The notes under the pieces were generated by a model. The model was not told the origin of the DNA. It saw only the letters and a list, made by a program, of their open reading frames with translations, and searched no databases. This document shows, piece after piece, positions 15,273-24,291 of a stretch of 36,555 nucleotides of DNA (its first letter is position 1; each line of letters opens with the position of its first letter). This DNA comes from Candidatus Omnitrophota bacterium (GTDB taxonomy: Bacteria; Omnitrophota; Gorgyraeia; Zapsychrales; Zapsychraceae), in NCBI GenBank assembly GCA_016931055.1, contig JAFGFL010000061.1:1-36555 (forward strand), read 5' to 3'. The translations under genes were made by a program, and so were the position numbers.

Positions 15273-16045
15273 GATTCAAATATCAATTCATGCAGATCAA
15301 ATGCCGGGCCGTCGCCGCAGACCGTTTTATATCCTTTTGCCGTTTTTATCGAGCACCCGAGACACGCGCCTAATCCGCATGCCATGACCTCCTCACAAGA
15401 TGCTTGTCCCTGCAATTCATGTTCCCGGGCAAAATCCTGAACGGAAGCCATCATCGGCCGCGGCCCGCAGGTATAGATAAATGTCTTACCCGGATCCGGG
15501 TCGATCTTGGAAAACAGCACCGCAACCCGCCCTTTGACGCCGACGCTGCCGTCATCGGTTGATGTAAAGATCTTGCAGCCGTTTTTCTTGAATTCCTCCA
15601 TGTTAAAAACATGCCCTTTTGTGCGCCCGCCGTAAAGAAGGGTCATTTGATATCTTCTTTCCTTCAAGACATCCGATAAGAACAGAAACGGCGCCGCTCC
15701 GACACCGCCAGCGATCATAACAACATGTTTGATGCCTTTCGGCGGCAGGCAAAACGGCGTGCCGACAGGCCCCAGCACGTCAAGGATATCCCCTTTTTTC
15801 TTGGAAGCCAGCACTTGCGTGCCTGTGCCAATCACCTCGTAAAGGATCTCGACATGTCTCTTCGCCCGGTAAATGCTGAACGGCCGGCGGAAGAACGGCT
15901 CGAGGCTGTTGCGGACACGGATATGGATGAATTGTCCCGGGCGGGCGGCAAGAGCAACCGGCTTGGCATCAATACACAAACGGTAAAATTTCGCGCACAG
16001 TTGTTCATTGGAAACGACGTTATAGGTATCCTGCAGTTTTTTCAT
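15269..16045 (-). CDS. pyrK: Dihydroorotate dehydrogenase electron-transfer subunit
   Basis: 258 residues of the ferredoxin-reductase type: N-terminal FAD domain (PGQFIHIRV, FRRPFSIY), a NAD-binding domain (MIAGGVGAAPFLFLSDVL) and a C-terminal 2Fe-2S site with spacing C-x4-C-x2-C-x11-C (MACGLGACLGCS to TVCGDG), exactly the PyrK pattern. It passes electrons from PyrD to NAD+. It starts 11 nt after the preceding membrane methyltransferase gene and ends in a TAG supplied by the adjoining repeat. Confidence 0.95.
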   Translation of the reverse strand: MKKLQDTYNVVSNEQLCAKFYRLCIDAKPVALAARPGQFIHIRVRNSLEPFFRRPFSIYRAKRHVEILYEVIGTGTQVLASKKKGDILDVLGPVGTPFCLPPKGIKHVVMIAGGVGAAPFLFLSDVLKERRYQMTLLYGGRTKGHVFNMEEFKKNGCKIFTSTDDGSVGVKGRVAVLFSKIDPDPGKTFIYTCGPRPMMASVQDFAREHELQGQASCEEVMACGLGACLGCSIKTAKGYKTVCGDGPAFDLHELIFES

Positions 16046-16056
16046 AAGCTGGAATT

Positions 16057-16731
16057 TTACTTTTTCTGATAGTAATAAGCAAACACGACGATTAACAGGA
16101 TCGCGGCCATCAGAAAGATCATGATCGTATGCGAGGGGATCGTCTCCTCAAAGACAAGCTGTTCCTGGAAAGACTCCAGCAGGACCGCCAAGAGCGGCCA
16201 TCCCCAAAGCCCCCGCTGCTCTTTCGTGCTGAAAGCCTCTTTCAGGTCGATGAACTCCTTGAGGCCGGCCTTTCCCATCAAGGCTATCGACGGGAAGATC
16301 CGGGGGACTTTTCTGCAATAGGCCTGATACCTCCGGCTATCCAATTTCTCCAAGAACGCCTCTTCTTTGACGATTTGCTTATTAAAACGCAGATAAAACA
16401 GCACGGCAAAAACGGGAAGGCTCCACCACGGCCAGACAATAAGAATAAAGCCGGCCCCTATTAAGAAGCTTCCCAAGTACATCGGGTTGCGGACCAGTTT
16501 GTACGGCCCGTCGGTAACCAGTTCCCGGCTTTTATTGGAATGCGCTTTTTTGTACCCGCGAGCTGCCATGCGCAATAAGATCCCTGTCAGAAGGACAATG
16601 AACCCCAAGAAATCCAGCGTGTCATCCAAGAACGGGTTTCGGGGATAGAGATTGCGGGAAGCAAACAGGAATCCCGTTATGATGATGATGGAAGATAATA
16701 AGGCGCTGTCGATTTTGACGCGTTTTTTCAC
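16057..16731 (-). CDS. Isoprenylcysteine carboxyl methyltransferase (ICMT)/PEMT-like membrane protein
   Basis: About 224 residues with roughly five to six membrane helices. The core LVTDGPYKLVRNPMYLGSFL followed by the RYQAYCRKVPRIFP region is the conserved C-terminal domain of ICMT/PEMT membrane methyltransferases, which use S-adenosylmethionine on a lipid or lipid-linked substrate; the bacterial substrate is usually unknown. I choose GTG 16731 because AGGAG lies 7 nt upstream; a GTG at 16746 would start before that site. A C-terminal extension of about 75 residues with another hydrophobic helix (IMIFLMAAILLIVVFAYYY) is unusual. It is embedded in the pyr operon without an obvious link to pyrimidines. 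Confidence 0.8.
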   Translation of the reverse strand: MKKRVKIDSALLSSIIIITGFLFASRNLYPRNPFLDDTLDFLGFIVLLTGILLRMAARGYKKAHSNKSRELVTDGPYKLVRNPMYLGSFLIGAGFILIVWPWWSLPVFAVLFYLRFNKQIVKEEAFLEKLDSRRYQAYCRKVPRIFPSIALMGKAGLKEFIDLKEAFSTKEQRGLWGWPLLAVLLESFQEQLVFEETIPSHTIMIFLMAAILLIVVFAYYYQKK

Positions 16732-16922
16732 AAGAGAACTCCTCACTTCGTGCGTACTTATTTTCCTATACTGTAATATTTTAGAACTCGCCCTCTTCTT
16801 TTTAAGGCGGTTAAAAATATTTTAACGCAGATTCGACAAATTGCACGTATATTCCGCAAATAAAACAGCGTCCCTTTTGATAATATTTGCGGTTATCTGC
16901 GCAGTGTTTGCCAAGATCTGCG
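16732..16922. repeat. Intergenic repeat AACGCRAATT family, diverged copy
   Basis: 16822-16926 carries TTAACGCAGATTCGACAAATTGCACG and ends with GATCTGCGTTAAAA, related to the copies at 8552-8647 and 26158-26255. Its outer arms TTAACGCAGAT and ATCTGCGTTAA pair. No gene. Confidence 0.6.
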
Positions 16923-17405
16923 TTAAAATTTTCTTTCCTTCTTAATCCGTTCTATTAATTCCTTGACCTTTTCTTCCGCTTCCTTAATATCCTTGACCTT
17001 GACCATTCCTTCGCGGTTCCATCCGCCCATATCAATAACCGGGCGCTTATAGACCATCCCAAAGGAGATCTCGGATGACGTTCCATCGCTTCCCGGCAGA
17101 GCAATAATGATATCAGCCGAACAGGCAACGATAGCGTTGCGCGCGAATCCGATATTGGTGGGCAAAGCGATGTCAATGTGGGAATTTGCGTCAGCTTTAT
17201 CTTTTCCTGGGAGAATGCCGATCGTGAGGCCTCCGGCCTCTTTGGCCCCTCTTGATGCCGCCTCCATTACTCCCCTTAAACCGCCACAAATCAATGTTGC
17301 CCCCACTTTAGCCACTAAATTACCTATCTTATAGGCTAACTCCTCCACTTCAGGATTTATGTTATGACCACCTATAACTGATATCGTAATTTTCTGCTTC
17401 TTCAT
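16923..17405 (-). CDS. TIGR00725-type LOG/SLOG family protein
   Basis: 160 residues with a Rossmann-like fold start (KITISVIGGHN), CGGLRGVMEAASRGAKEAGG, IGILPG and ALPGSDGTSSEISFG, matching the TIGR00725 branch of the LOG/SLOG nucleotide-binding superfamily. Some LOG proteins cleave nucleoside monophosphates to base and ribose 5-phosphate; this branch is uncharacterised and has GSDGTSSE in place of the usual PGGxGTxxE. In a pyr operon, nucleotide binding or hydrolysis is plausible but unproven. ATG 17405 is chosen because GGAG lies 9 nt upstream; the in-frame GTG 17420 overlaps that site. Confidence 0.85.
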   Translation of the reverse strand: MKKQKITISVIGGHNINPEVEELAYKIGNLVAKVGATLICGGLRGVMEAASRGAKEAGGLTIGILPGKDKADANSHIDIALPTNIGFARNAIVACSADIIIALPGSDGTSSEISFGMVYKRPVIDMGGWNREGMVKVKDIKEAEEKVKELIERIKKERKF

Positions 17406-17459
17406 GGTCGATTTCTCCACATATTGTGCACAGTCTTTAGATAACTACTATATATAGTT

Positions 17460-17516
17460 CCCCAATCACACCCCGGGAGTGTGATTCTTTATCACACTCC
17501 CGGGGTGTGATTGGGG
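17460..17516. repeat. Double palindrome TCACACCCCGGGAGTGTGA, copy 1
   Basis: Two 26-nt arms (17460-17485 and 17491-17516) are exact reverse complements around a 5-nt loop. Each arm is itself palindromic (TCACAC...GTGTGA). A second copy is at 27661-27707. It lies between pyrC and the LOG gene. Confidence 0.9.
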
Positions 17517-17530
17517 GTGTAATAAGGTGG

Positions 17531-18808
17531 TCATTGCTGATATACTATCTTTCCCGCACAGATTGTTGCCGCCACTTGCCCCTTTAATGTCCGCCCGATA
17601 AAGGGCGAATTGCTCGATTTAGATACAAAATCTTCTTCGCGGACCTCCCATTCTGCCTCAGGGTCAATAATGGTCAAATCCCCATCCATCCCTTCCTGTA
17701 TAGCCCCCTTACCCTTAAATCCCATAATGTTTGCAGGCGCTGCAGACATTTTTTCAACCAATTGCGGCCAGGTAAGGATTTTGGGTTCTATCAATTCGGT
17801 CACGGCCAAGCCGACAGCAGTTTCAAGCCCGATCATGCCGCACGGCGCGTGGTCCATATCCTTCTCTTTATCTTCCCTGGCATGCGGGGCATGGTCTGTG
17901 GCGATACAATCAATCGTGCCGTCTTTAAGCGCGGCCTTGACTGCCTTGACATCCTCTTTCGTCCTCAGTGGAGGATGAACCTTGGCATTTGTGTTAAAAC
18001 TTTTGAGCTCTTCCTCCGTTAGGGCAAAATGATGCGGAGCGGCCTCTGCCGTTACTTTAATCCCGCGCGCCTTTGCCTCACGGATCAACTCAACCGACCT
18101 CTTCAAACTGATATGCGCAAAATGGATGCGGGAATCAAAATAATCGGCCAGTTCGATATCTCGGGCCACAATAATCGATTCCGATATCCCGGGGTCGCCT
18201 TTCAATCCCAATATCGTCGACGTGACTCCTTCATTCATGACGCCGCCCGAGCTCAGCTGATGGTCCTCGCAATGCTCAATGAGAAGGATCCCCACCATCT
18301 TCGCGTATTCCATGGCCATGCGCATCAAATGGCTGTCAGAGACACAATTCCCGTCGTCGGACAAAGCGCCGCAGCCGGCGTCTTTCAATTCAAACATGTC
18401 GGTCAGTTCCTGGCTTTTTAGGCTTTTTGTGATCGCGCCGATCGGGATCACGTTGATGAGCCCGATGCGTTTTGACTCATTAACCACCATCTCGGCAATA
18501 GAGCGGTTATCGATCACAGGAGCCGTATTCGGCATGCACATGACCGTCGTAAACCCGCCTTTGGCCGCTGCCATCACCCCTGTTTCAACCGTTTCCTTAT
18601 GCTCATCGCCGGGCTCGCGGAAATGCACGTGAATATCGATCAATCCAGGCAAGACGAGTTTACCCTTAGCGTCAATGGTCTTCCCCTTATCCTCTTTGAT
18701 GGACGAAGCAATCCTTTTAATGACGCCTTTTTCAATCAGAATGTCTTGCGGATTCTTTTCCATTTTATCCGCATTGACAATCATCGCGTTTTTGATTAAT
18801 AACGACAT
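17531..18808 (-). CDS. pyrC: Dihydroorotase, class I
   Basis: 425 residues, usual for class I dihydroorotase: reversible cyclisation of carbamoyl-aspartate to dihydroorotate. Zinc-site motifs: DIHVHFREPGDEHKE, IEHCEDHQL, FAHISLKRSVELI and the catalytic TDHAPHAREDK. ATG 18808 is chosen, preceded by GAGG; the longer in-frame frame to 18886 runs into a dispersed repeat. Downstream of pyrB in the same operon. Confidence 0.95.
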   Translation of the reverse strand: MSLLIKNAMIVNADKMEKNPQDILIEKGVIKRIASSIKEDKGKTIDAKGKLVLPGLIDIHVHFREPGDEHKETVETGVMAAAKGGFTTVMCMPNTAPVIDNRSIAEMVVNESKRIGLINVIPIGAITKSLKSQELTDMFELKDAGCGALSDDGNCVSDSHLMRMAMEYAKMVGILLIEHCEDHQLSSGGVMNEGVTSTILGLKGDPGISESIIVARDIELADYFDSRIHFAHISLKRSVELIREAKARGIKVTAEAAPHHFALTEEELKSFNTNAKVHPPLRTKEDVKAVKAALKDGTIDCIATDHAPHAREDKEKDMDHAPCGMIGLETAVGLAVTELIEPKILTWPQLVEKMSAAPANIMGFKGKGAIQEGMDGDLTIIDPEAEWEVREEDFVSKSSNSPFIGRTLKGQVAATICAGKIVYQQ

Positions 18809-18837
18809 GAATAATTTCCTCGTTATGCAACCGTCCC

Positions 18838-18895
18838 GTAAGGGCACCCCTTGCGGGTGCCCATTCTTTGATTTGGGCAGGCGCACGGCCTGCCC

Positions 18896-18899
<4 letters not shown>
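18838..18899. repeat. GTAGGGGC-family palindromic repeat, copy 2
   Basis: Ends GTAAGGGC and GCCCCTAC, with internal GGGCACCCCTTGCGGGTGCCC and GGGCAGGC/GCCTGCCC arms. Its TAG (18898-18896) is the pyrB stop codon. It lies between pyrB and pyrC. Confidence 0.85.
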
Positions 18900-20454
<1,555 letters not shown>

Positions 20455-20478
20455 TGGGTAATACATGACGCGCTCAAT

Positions 20479-20510
20479 AAAAAAAGCCCGCCTTTGACTC
20501 AAAGGCGAGC
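20479..20510 (-). terminator. Attenuator terminator in pyr leader
   Basis: On the - strand, GCTCGCCTTTG pairs with CAAAGGCGGGC (11 positions, one mismatch, 3-nt loop) and is followed by seven Ts. It is a textbook intrinsic terminator placed about 115 nt before pyrR and downstream of a PyrR-type hairpin. Confidence 0.9.
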
Positions 20511-20552
20511 TGAAAATTTACGATTATGGCATGCACAACGTGTCATATTCTT

Positions 20553-20583
20553 CCTTGCCGATCTCGCGGGACCAGCTTAAAGG
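20553..20583 (-). promoter_or_regulatory. PyrR-binding loop (anti-antiterminator)
   Basis: The leader RNA folds as CCU, a UUAA bulge, stem GCUGGUC/GAUCGGC (7 bp) and a hexaloop CCGCGA, closed below by AAGG. The hexaloop fits the PyrR consensus CNGNGA and the purine-rich UUUAA bulge is also as in Firmicute sites. It lies 20 nt into the predicted transcript and 43 nt before the terminator, so PyrR-UMP binding should favour termination. Confidence 0.8.
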
Positions 20584-20598
20584 TTAATGTTTGCGTAA

Positions 20599-20627
20599 AA
20601 TATAACACTCCGGTTTTGTTTTGTCAA
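20599..20627 (-). promoter_or_regulatory. Promoter of the pyr operon
   Basis: TTGACA (20622-20627) and TATATT (20599-20604) with exactly 17 nt between them on the - strand. Transcription should start near 20592, just ahead of the PyrR-binding loop. Confidence 0.85.
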
Positions 20628-20670
20628 GCGCTATGTGCAACCACGACTTCCGAGGTCTGGATGATATCTC

Positions 20671-22263
20671 CTAAGGACACGGATCCGCCACGCAGGTATT
20701 AGTACATATAAAATTCATTGATTCAATTTGAGTAGCTCCGGGAGGCAGAAAATATATTAAAACTTGCGCATTACACGCCGCTCCCTCAGAGCTACAGGAA
20801 GCAACAAATGGACAATTCATATCAGGCATGCCGGGATAAGCTCCGCAACCGCCAGGACAAGTTGTGTCTTGGCAAGACTGATAAGAACAAGCGAAGCCAT
20901 CAGGACAAGTCCAATCTGTGCGCCAAAATAGGCATGGGCCAGGTATCGGTCCAGTACAAGGACCCCCGCAGCCATCAGAATTGGGATATGTGCAATCATC
21001 GCAAAAGTTGGCAGCCCAGTCACAATTCGGCGTGCAGCCGCAAACATTGGCCGTTCCCCCGCCGCCGCAGGTCTCCGGCGCTACACACACATCGGTCCCG
21101 GGGCAAGTTGCCCCGCAAACAGGATCAATATAATCGGCACAATAATTAGCGGCATCAGAACAATCCGGCGTGCAGCCGCAAACATTGGCCGTCCCCCCGC
21201 CTCCGCAGGTCTCCGGTAACGTGCAACCGCCGCAGTCCTTGGTACACGGATCGCCGCAACTATCGATCCCATCTACACTCCCGCAGAAACCGGCGCAATT
21301 CACTTCGCAGGTGATTTCGGTTACCCCGCCTCCGCATACCAAGCAAAGGTCACAAGGCTCAGATGGATGGCAATTTATGGTACGCACTATTTGCTCCTCG
21401 GTGCCCTCCACGCATACACTAGCTACACACGTTTCTACCGTGCGAGTCTTTTTATGATATACATCCCCATTCCCGATATCGCAATACTCCGGCCCCCATT
21501 CAATTAAACTCCAATCCACTGGCTCGGCACACGGCGGCACACAGCCTAAACAAGCGCCGTTGCCATCGCAACTGCAGCCGCTGCCTTCAACACAGCCCGT
21601 ATTGTCATAACAGGCCTCATCCGTGCCACCGGCAGCAACAAGCGTTTCCCCGCAGACCCCATCGGTACACGTCGGTTCCCAGCATTTGTTATCCTGGCAA
21701 TCCGTCACGCCTCCCCATTCCCAACACGGATCCGCGTCATGGTTTCCGCATAATTCGGTACTGTCCGCATCAAAACACCGGGTTTCCCCAACAGGAAGAC
21801 ATTCATCACTACAAGACGCACCTGCAAACAACTCCGAACCGGCCTGGATAAAAACCGCGTCTCCCGCATTATCAGCAACTGTTAGGCTTTTAACGTAAAG
21901 TTTTGAGTTATTCGTTAATGTTAACGATGCCCCTACGCCGATAAAGAGGTCTGTATTTCCCCTGTGTAAGGTAATCCCTTTATAGTTACAATGTTGGTTG
22001 TAGAGGTAAGCACTCGTACCTTCTATTGCCGGGGCACATAAGCCTTGGCCGTCACAATTTCCACATCCCGGATCACCGCCGCATGGCGTTATGGTTTCGG
22101 CACAATAGTTTTCACTTGGACAACATGTGTTGTCCACGGCTGTTGAACAGGTACATGGACCAGCTAATGCCAAGGGGGGAAATAAAAAAGACAGCAATAA
22201 AGCAAACGCTATCAGCCTTGTATATCGCAATGCAGGTAATTTAATTATTATTTTTGAAACCAT
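20671..22263 (-). CDS. Secreted, extremely cysteine-rich protein
   Basis: 530 residues. The N-terminus (LIAFALLLSFLFPPLALAG) is a signal peptide. By my count about 68 of roughly 500 mature residues are Cys, in short-spaced clusters. A unit PETCGGGGTANVCGCTPxC occurs twice (around residues 365-435), and earlier segments have EGF-like or metallothionein-like spacing without a clear match. A small non-Cys region (LFIGVGASLTLTNNSKLYVKS) near residues 105-140 looks beta-helical. I do not recognise a named family; similar GGGGxxNVCGC units occur in secreted proteins of myxobacteria. It is probably disulfide-crosslinked at the cell surface or metal-binding. ATG 22263 is preceded by GAGGTGA. It lies 58 nt downstream of another exported protein, probably co-transcribed. 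Confidence 0.8.
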   Translation of the reverse strand: MVSKIIIKLPALRYTRLIAFALLLSFLFPPLALAGPCTCSTAVDNTCCPSENYCAETITPCGGDPGCGNCDGQGLCAPAIEGTSAYLYNQHCNYKGITLHRGNTDLFIGVGASLTLTNNSKLYVKSLTVADNAGDAVFIQAGSELFAGASCSDECLPVGETRCFDADSTELCGNHDADPCWEWGGVTDCQDNKCWEPTCTDGVCGETLVAAGGTDEACYDNTGCVEGSGCSCDGNGACLGCVPPCAEPVDWSLIEWGPEYCDIGNGDVYHKKTRTVETCVASVCVEGTEEQIVRTINCHPSEPCDLCLVCGGGVTEITCEVNCAGFCGSVDGIDSCGDPCTKDCGGCTLPETCGGGGTANVCGCTPDCSDAANYCADYIDPVCGATCPGTDVCVAPETCGGGGTANVCGCTPNCDWAANFCDDCTYPNSDGCGGPCTGPIPGPCLFWRTDWTCPDGFACSYQSCQDTTCPGGCGAYPGMPDMNCPFVASCSSEGAACNAQVLIYFLPPGATQIESMNFICTNTCVADPCP

Positions 22264-22321
22264 TATCACCTCTCCGGAAGGCAAAAGGCATCCAGGACTT
22301 TCCGTTTCTCTCCGCTTAAAC

Positions 22322-23311
22322 CTAGTTATGGCCTATGATTAGTTGCCACCCGTCATCGTAAATATACCCGCCCCCGTCAAATTCGATCCTGTCCTGGACA
22401 AAAATATCATCGTTCGCATCAATATCCCCGTTAACGACCAGGGTCCCATCCACATTGACATCCCCTTGCACATCCAGTTTTGCCACCGGGGCAGCCTCGC
22501 CGATGCCGACAAAGCCCCCCGTTCCCCCAAGAATCATATTGGCTGTTCCATTCTCCGGTTGAATTTCAAACGCCGTTAATCCATTGTTCAATCCCATCCT
22601 GAGCCGCCGGGTTCCGGCGCTGTCCAGCCACTGAGTATAAAGCCAAGTATTATCTGTCGTCTGAAGGTTACAGATACCGTCCGTTGCGGAACGAAGATGC
22701 AACGGAGCCGTAGGTAATACAGTAGACCCGATGCCGACGTTGCCGCCGTCGATGGCCAATGCATCATCGCCCACAAGCATCAATCTCATATCATAATTTG
22801 TCGCATTATCATTAGTGAAATCAATGTACGGGGTACCGCCGCTTCCGCCAGTCTGTCTGAGTTCTATAAATGCATTGGGATCGCTGCCCATAAGAATTTC
22901 GCGGCTGGTGCCATTCGTATTATCCCCGACTGTTGCATTCCCGACAACATCCAGACTTTGAGTCGGGCTATTCGTTCTAATGCCGACCCGAGGATTTGTC
23001 CCCGCATTATTGTCCTTATCCAGATTAGCCAAGTAAACAAAGTCGTTGACAGAGCTGTGTATCCAGGGAGACAAAGACGGCACCCATGCCCCATTCAAAC
23101 ATATCTCAATTTCATCAGTAGTGTTGTTTAAGTACATCAGCCCTTCCAATGAAGCATTGCAGGGAGGCGCCGGAGCCCGCGGGACGAGCCGCAGCCGCTC
23201 ATAGCTTCCAAACGGCGCGGGATAGTAAGTACTTAATGTAATGGTTTGTTGGGCATGAGCCCAAGAAGCGAGGCATATGATGAAGAAAAATATAAACAAA
23301 TATTTTCGCAT
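22322..23311 (-). CDS. Exported tail-fibre-like / beta-helical surface protein
   Basis: 329 residues with a signal peptide (RKYLFIFFFIICLASWAHAQ). The mature start TITLSTYYPAPFGSYERLRL is a signature I associate with a large set of Omnitrophota exported proteins. The rest carries tail-fibre-like repeats: RVGIRTNSPTQSLDVVGNAT, GNVGIGSTVLPTAPLHL, GGFVGIGEAAPVAKLDVQGD, then hexapeptide-like DGTLVVNGDIDANDDIFVQD. GIG/GIR-x-PxxxLDVxG units are known from phage tail fibres and surface beta-structures. ATG 23311 is fixed by AGGAGG 9 nt upstream. No intramolecular chaperone domain is seen. It is probably a surface or extracellular fibre. Confidence 0.8.
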   Translation of the reverse strand: MRKYLFIFFFIICLASWAHAQQTITLSTYYPAPFGSYERLRLVPRAPAPPCNASLEGLMYLNNTTDEIEICLNGAWVPSLSPWIHSSVNDFVYLANLDKDNNAGTNPRVGIRTNSPTQSLDVVGNATVGDNTNGTSREILMGSDPNAFIELRQTGGSGGTPYIDFTNDNATNYDMRLMLVGDDALAIDGGNVGIGSTVLPTAPLHLRSATDGICNLQTTDNTWLYTQWLDSAGTRRLRMGLNNGLTAFEIQPENGTANMILGGTGGFVGIGEAAPVAKLDVQGDVNVDGTLVVNGDIDANDDIFVQDRIEFDGGGYIYDDGWQLIIGHN

Positions 23312-23348
23312 CTTTCGAGCCTCCTGAGTTTTCATTGTTGTTACTACA

Positions 23349-23377
23349 AGTATAATGCATAACCCGAAATCGTACAA
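23349..23377 (-). promoter_or_regulatory. Promoter of the exported-protein operon
   Basis: TTGTAC (23372-23377) and TATACT (23349-23354) with 17-nt spacing on the - strand, about 30 nt of leader before ATG 23311. Confidence 0.7.
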
Positions 23378-23395
23378 TTAATAGGTTATTTTATT

Positions 23396-23502
23396 GTAGG
23401 GGCACCCCTTGCGGGTGCCCGCTCCTTTATTTGGGCGGGCGCGCACCCTCCGGGTGCGATTCGCCAACATGTAATCAATATCTCATCGAGGCCCGCCCCT
23501 AC
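23396..23502. repeat. GTAGGGGC-family palindromic repeat, copy 3 (enlarged)
   Basis: Ends GTAGGGGC and GCCCCTAC, with the same GGGCACCCCTTGCGGGTGCCC arm as copy 2, but about 45 nt longer through an inserted segment (CACCCTCCGGGTGCG region). It begins 2 nt after the rsmI stop codon. Confidence 0.85.
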
Positions 23503-23504
23503 AT

Positions 23505-24167
23505 TCATACCGAATGAATTAATAGAACAAACTCGCCCTTTGGTTTATTCTTCTGGAAATGTTCCCCTAACTCTTGGGCCGTCCCTTCTTTGACTTCTTC
23601 GAATTTCTTCGTGATCTCCCGCGCGCAAACAACGCGGATATCCCCCAAAACCGTATCGATATCCTCAAGGACCTTCATCAGCCGGTGAGGCGATTCATAA
23701 AAAATAACGGTCTTTCTTGTTCCCTTAAACTCTTCCAATTTTTTCCGCCGCGCGGCGGACTTAACAGGAAGGAACCCTTCAAAAACAAAATTATGGCACG
23801 GGAGCCCGGACAAAGACAAGGCCGCAATCAAGGCTGTGGCCCCGGGGACAACCGTCATCGGGATATTGTGTTCCTTTGCCGTGCGGATCAGATGATAGCC
23901 GGGGTCGCTGATCCCCGGAGTCCCCGCGTCCGTAACGAGAGCTATTCCCTTGCCCTCGCATAGAAGCTTCAAAAGATACTCGGCCTTCTTGAATTTATTG
24001 TGTTCAAAATAGCTGGTCAGCGGCCTTGTGATGCCGTAATGCTCACATAAGATGCGCGTGTGGCGGGTGTCCTCGGCGGCGATAAGGTCAACTTTTTTCA
24101 GCGTTTCGACACCGCGGTAGGTGATGTCCTTGAGGTTACCAATGGGGGTGGAGACGATATATAACAT
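23505..24167 (-). CDS. rsmI: 16S rRNA (cytidine(1402)-2'-O)-methyltransferase
   Basis: 220 residues of the tetrapyrrole-methylase fold: YIVSTPIGNLKDITYRGVE, AAEDTRHTRILCEHYGI, LVTDAGTPGISDPGYHLI and VVPGATALIAALSLSGLP are all RsmI signatures. It methylates C1402 of 16S rRNA with S-adenosylmethionine. The C-terminal part is slightly shorter than in E. coli (286 residues), as in many lineages. ATG 24167 is chosen from the conserved start; the upstream in-frame extension is made of ACACATG repeats. No clear ribosome-binding site. Confidence 0.95.
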   Translation of the reverse strand: MLYIVSTPIGNLKDITYRGVETLKKVDLIAAEDTRHTRILCEHYGITRPLTSYFEHNKFKKAEYLLKLLCEGKGIALVTDAGTPGISDPGYHLIRTAKEHNIPMTVVPGATALIAALSLSGLPCHNFVFEGFLPVKSAARRKKLEEFKGTRKTVIFYESPHRLMKVLEDIDTVLGDIRVVCAREITKKFEEVKEGTAQELGEHFQKNKPKGEFVLLIHSV

Positions 24168-24181
24168 TGCATCAAAGGTGG

Positions 24182-24277
24182 TTTGACACATGACACACGA
24201 CACATGACACATGATTCGTGCGGCGGCAGACAGATAAACATTTTTCTTGTGTCTTGTGTCTTGTGTCTTGTGTCATC
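24182..24277. repeat. TGTGTC heptamer arrays in inverted arrangement
   Basis: On the + strand GACACATGACACACGACACATGACAC (24184-24210) is followed 35 nt later by four direct units of TCTTGTG (24245-24277). The two blocks are roughly complementary, so the rsmI-glmS gap can fold into a long imperfect hairpin. Confidence 0.8.
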
Positions 24278-24291
24278 ATATTCATATGTCG

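Noticed and set aside
24182-24277. CRISPR-like array
   Set aside because: Units are only 7 nt with no spacers of regular length and no cas genes.
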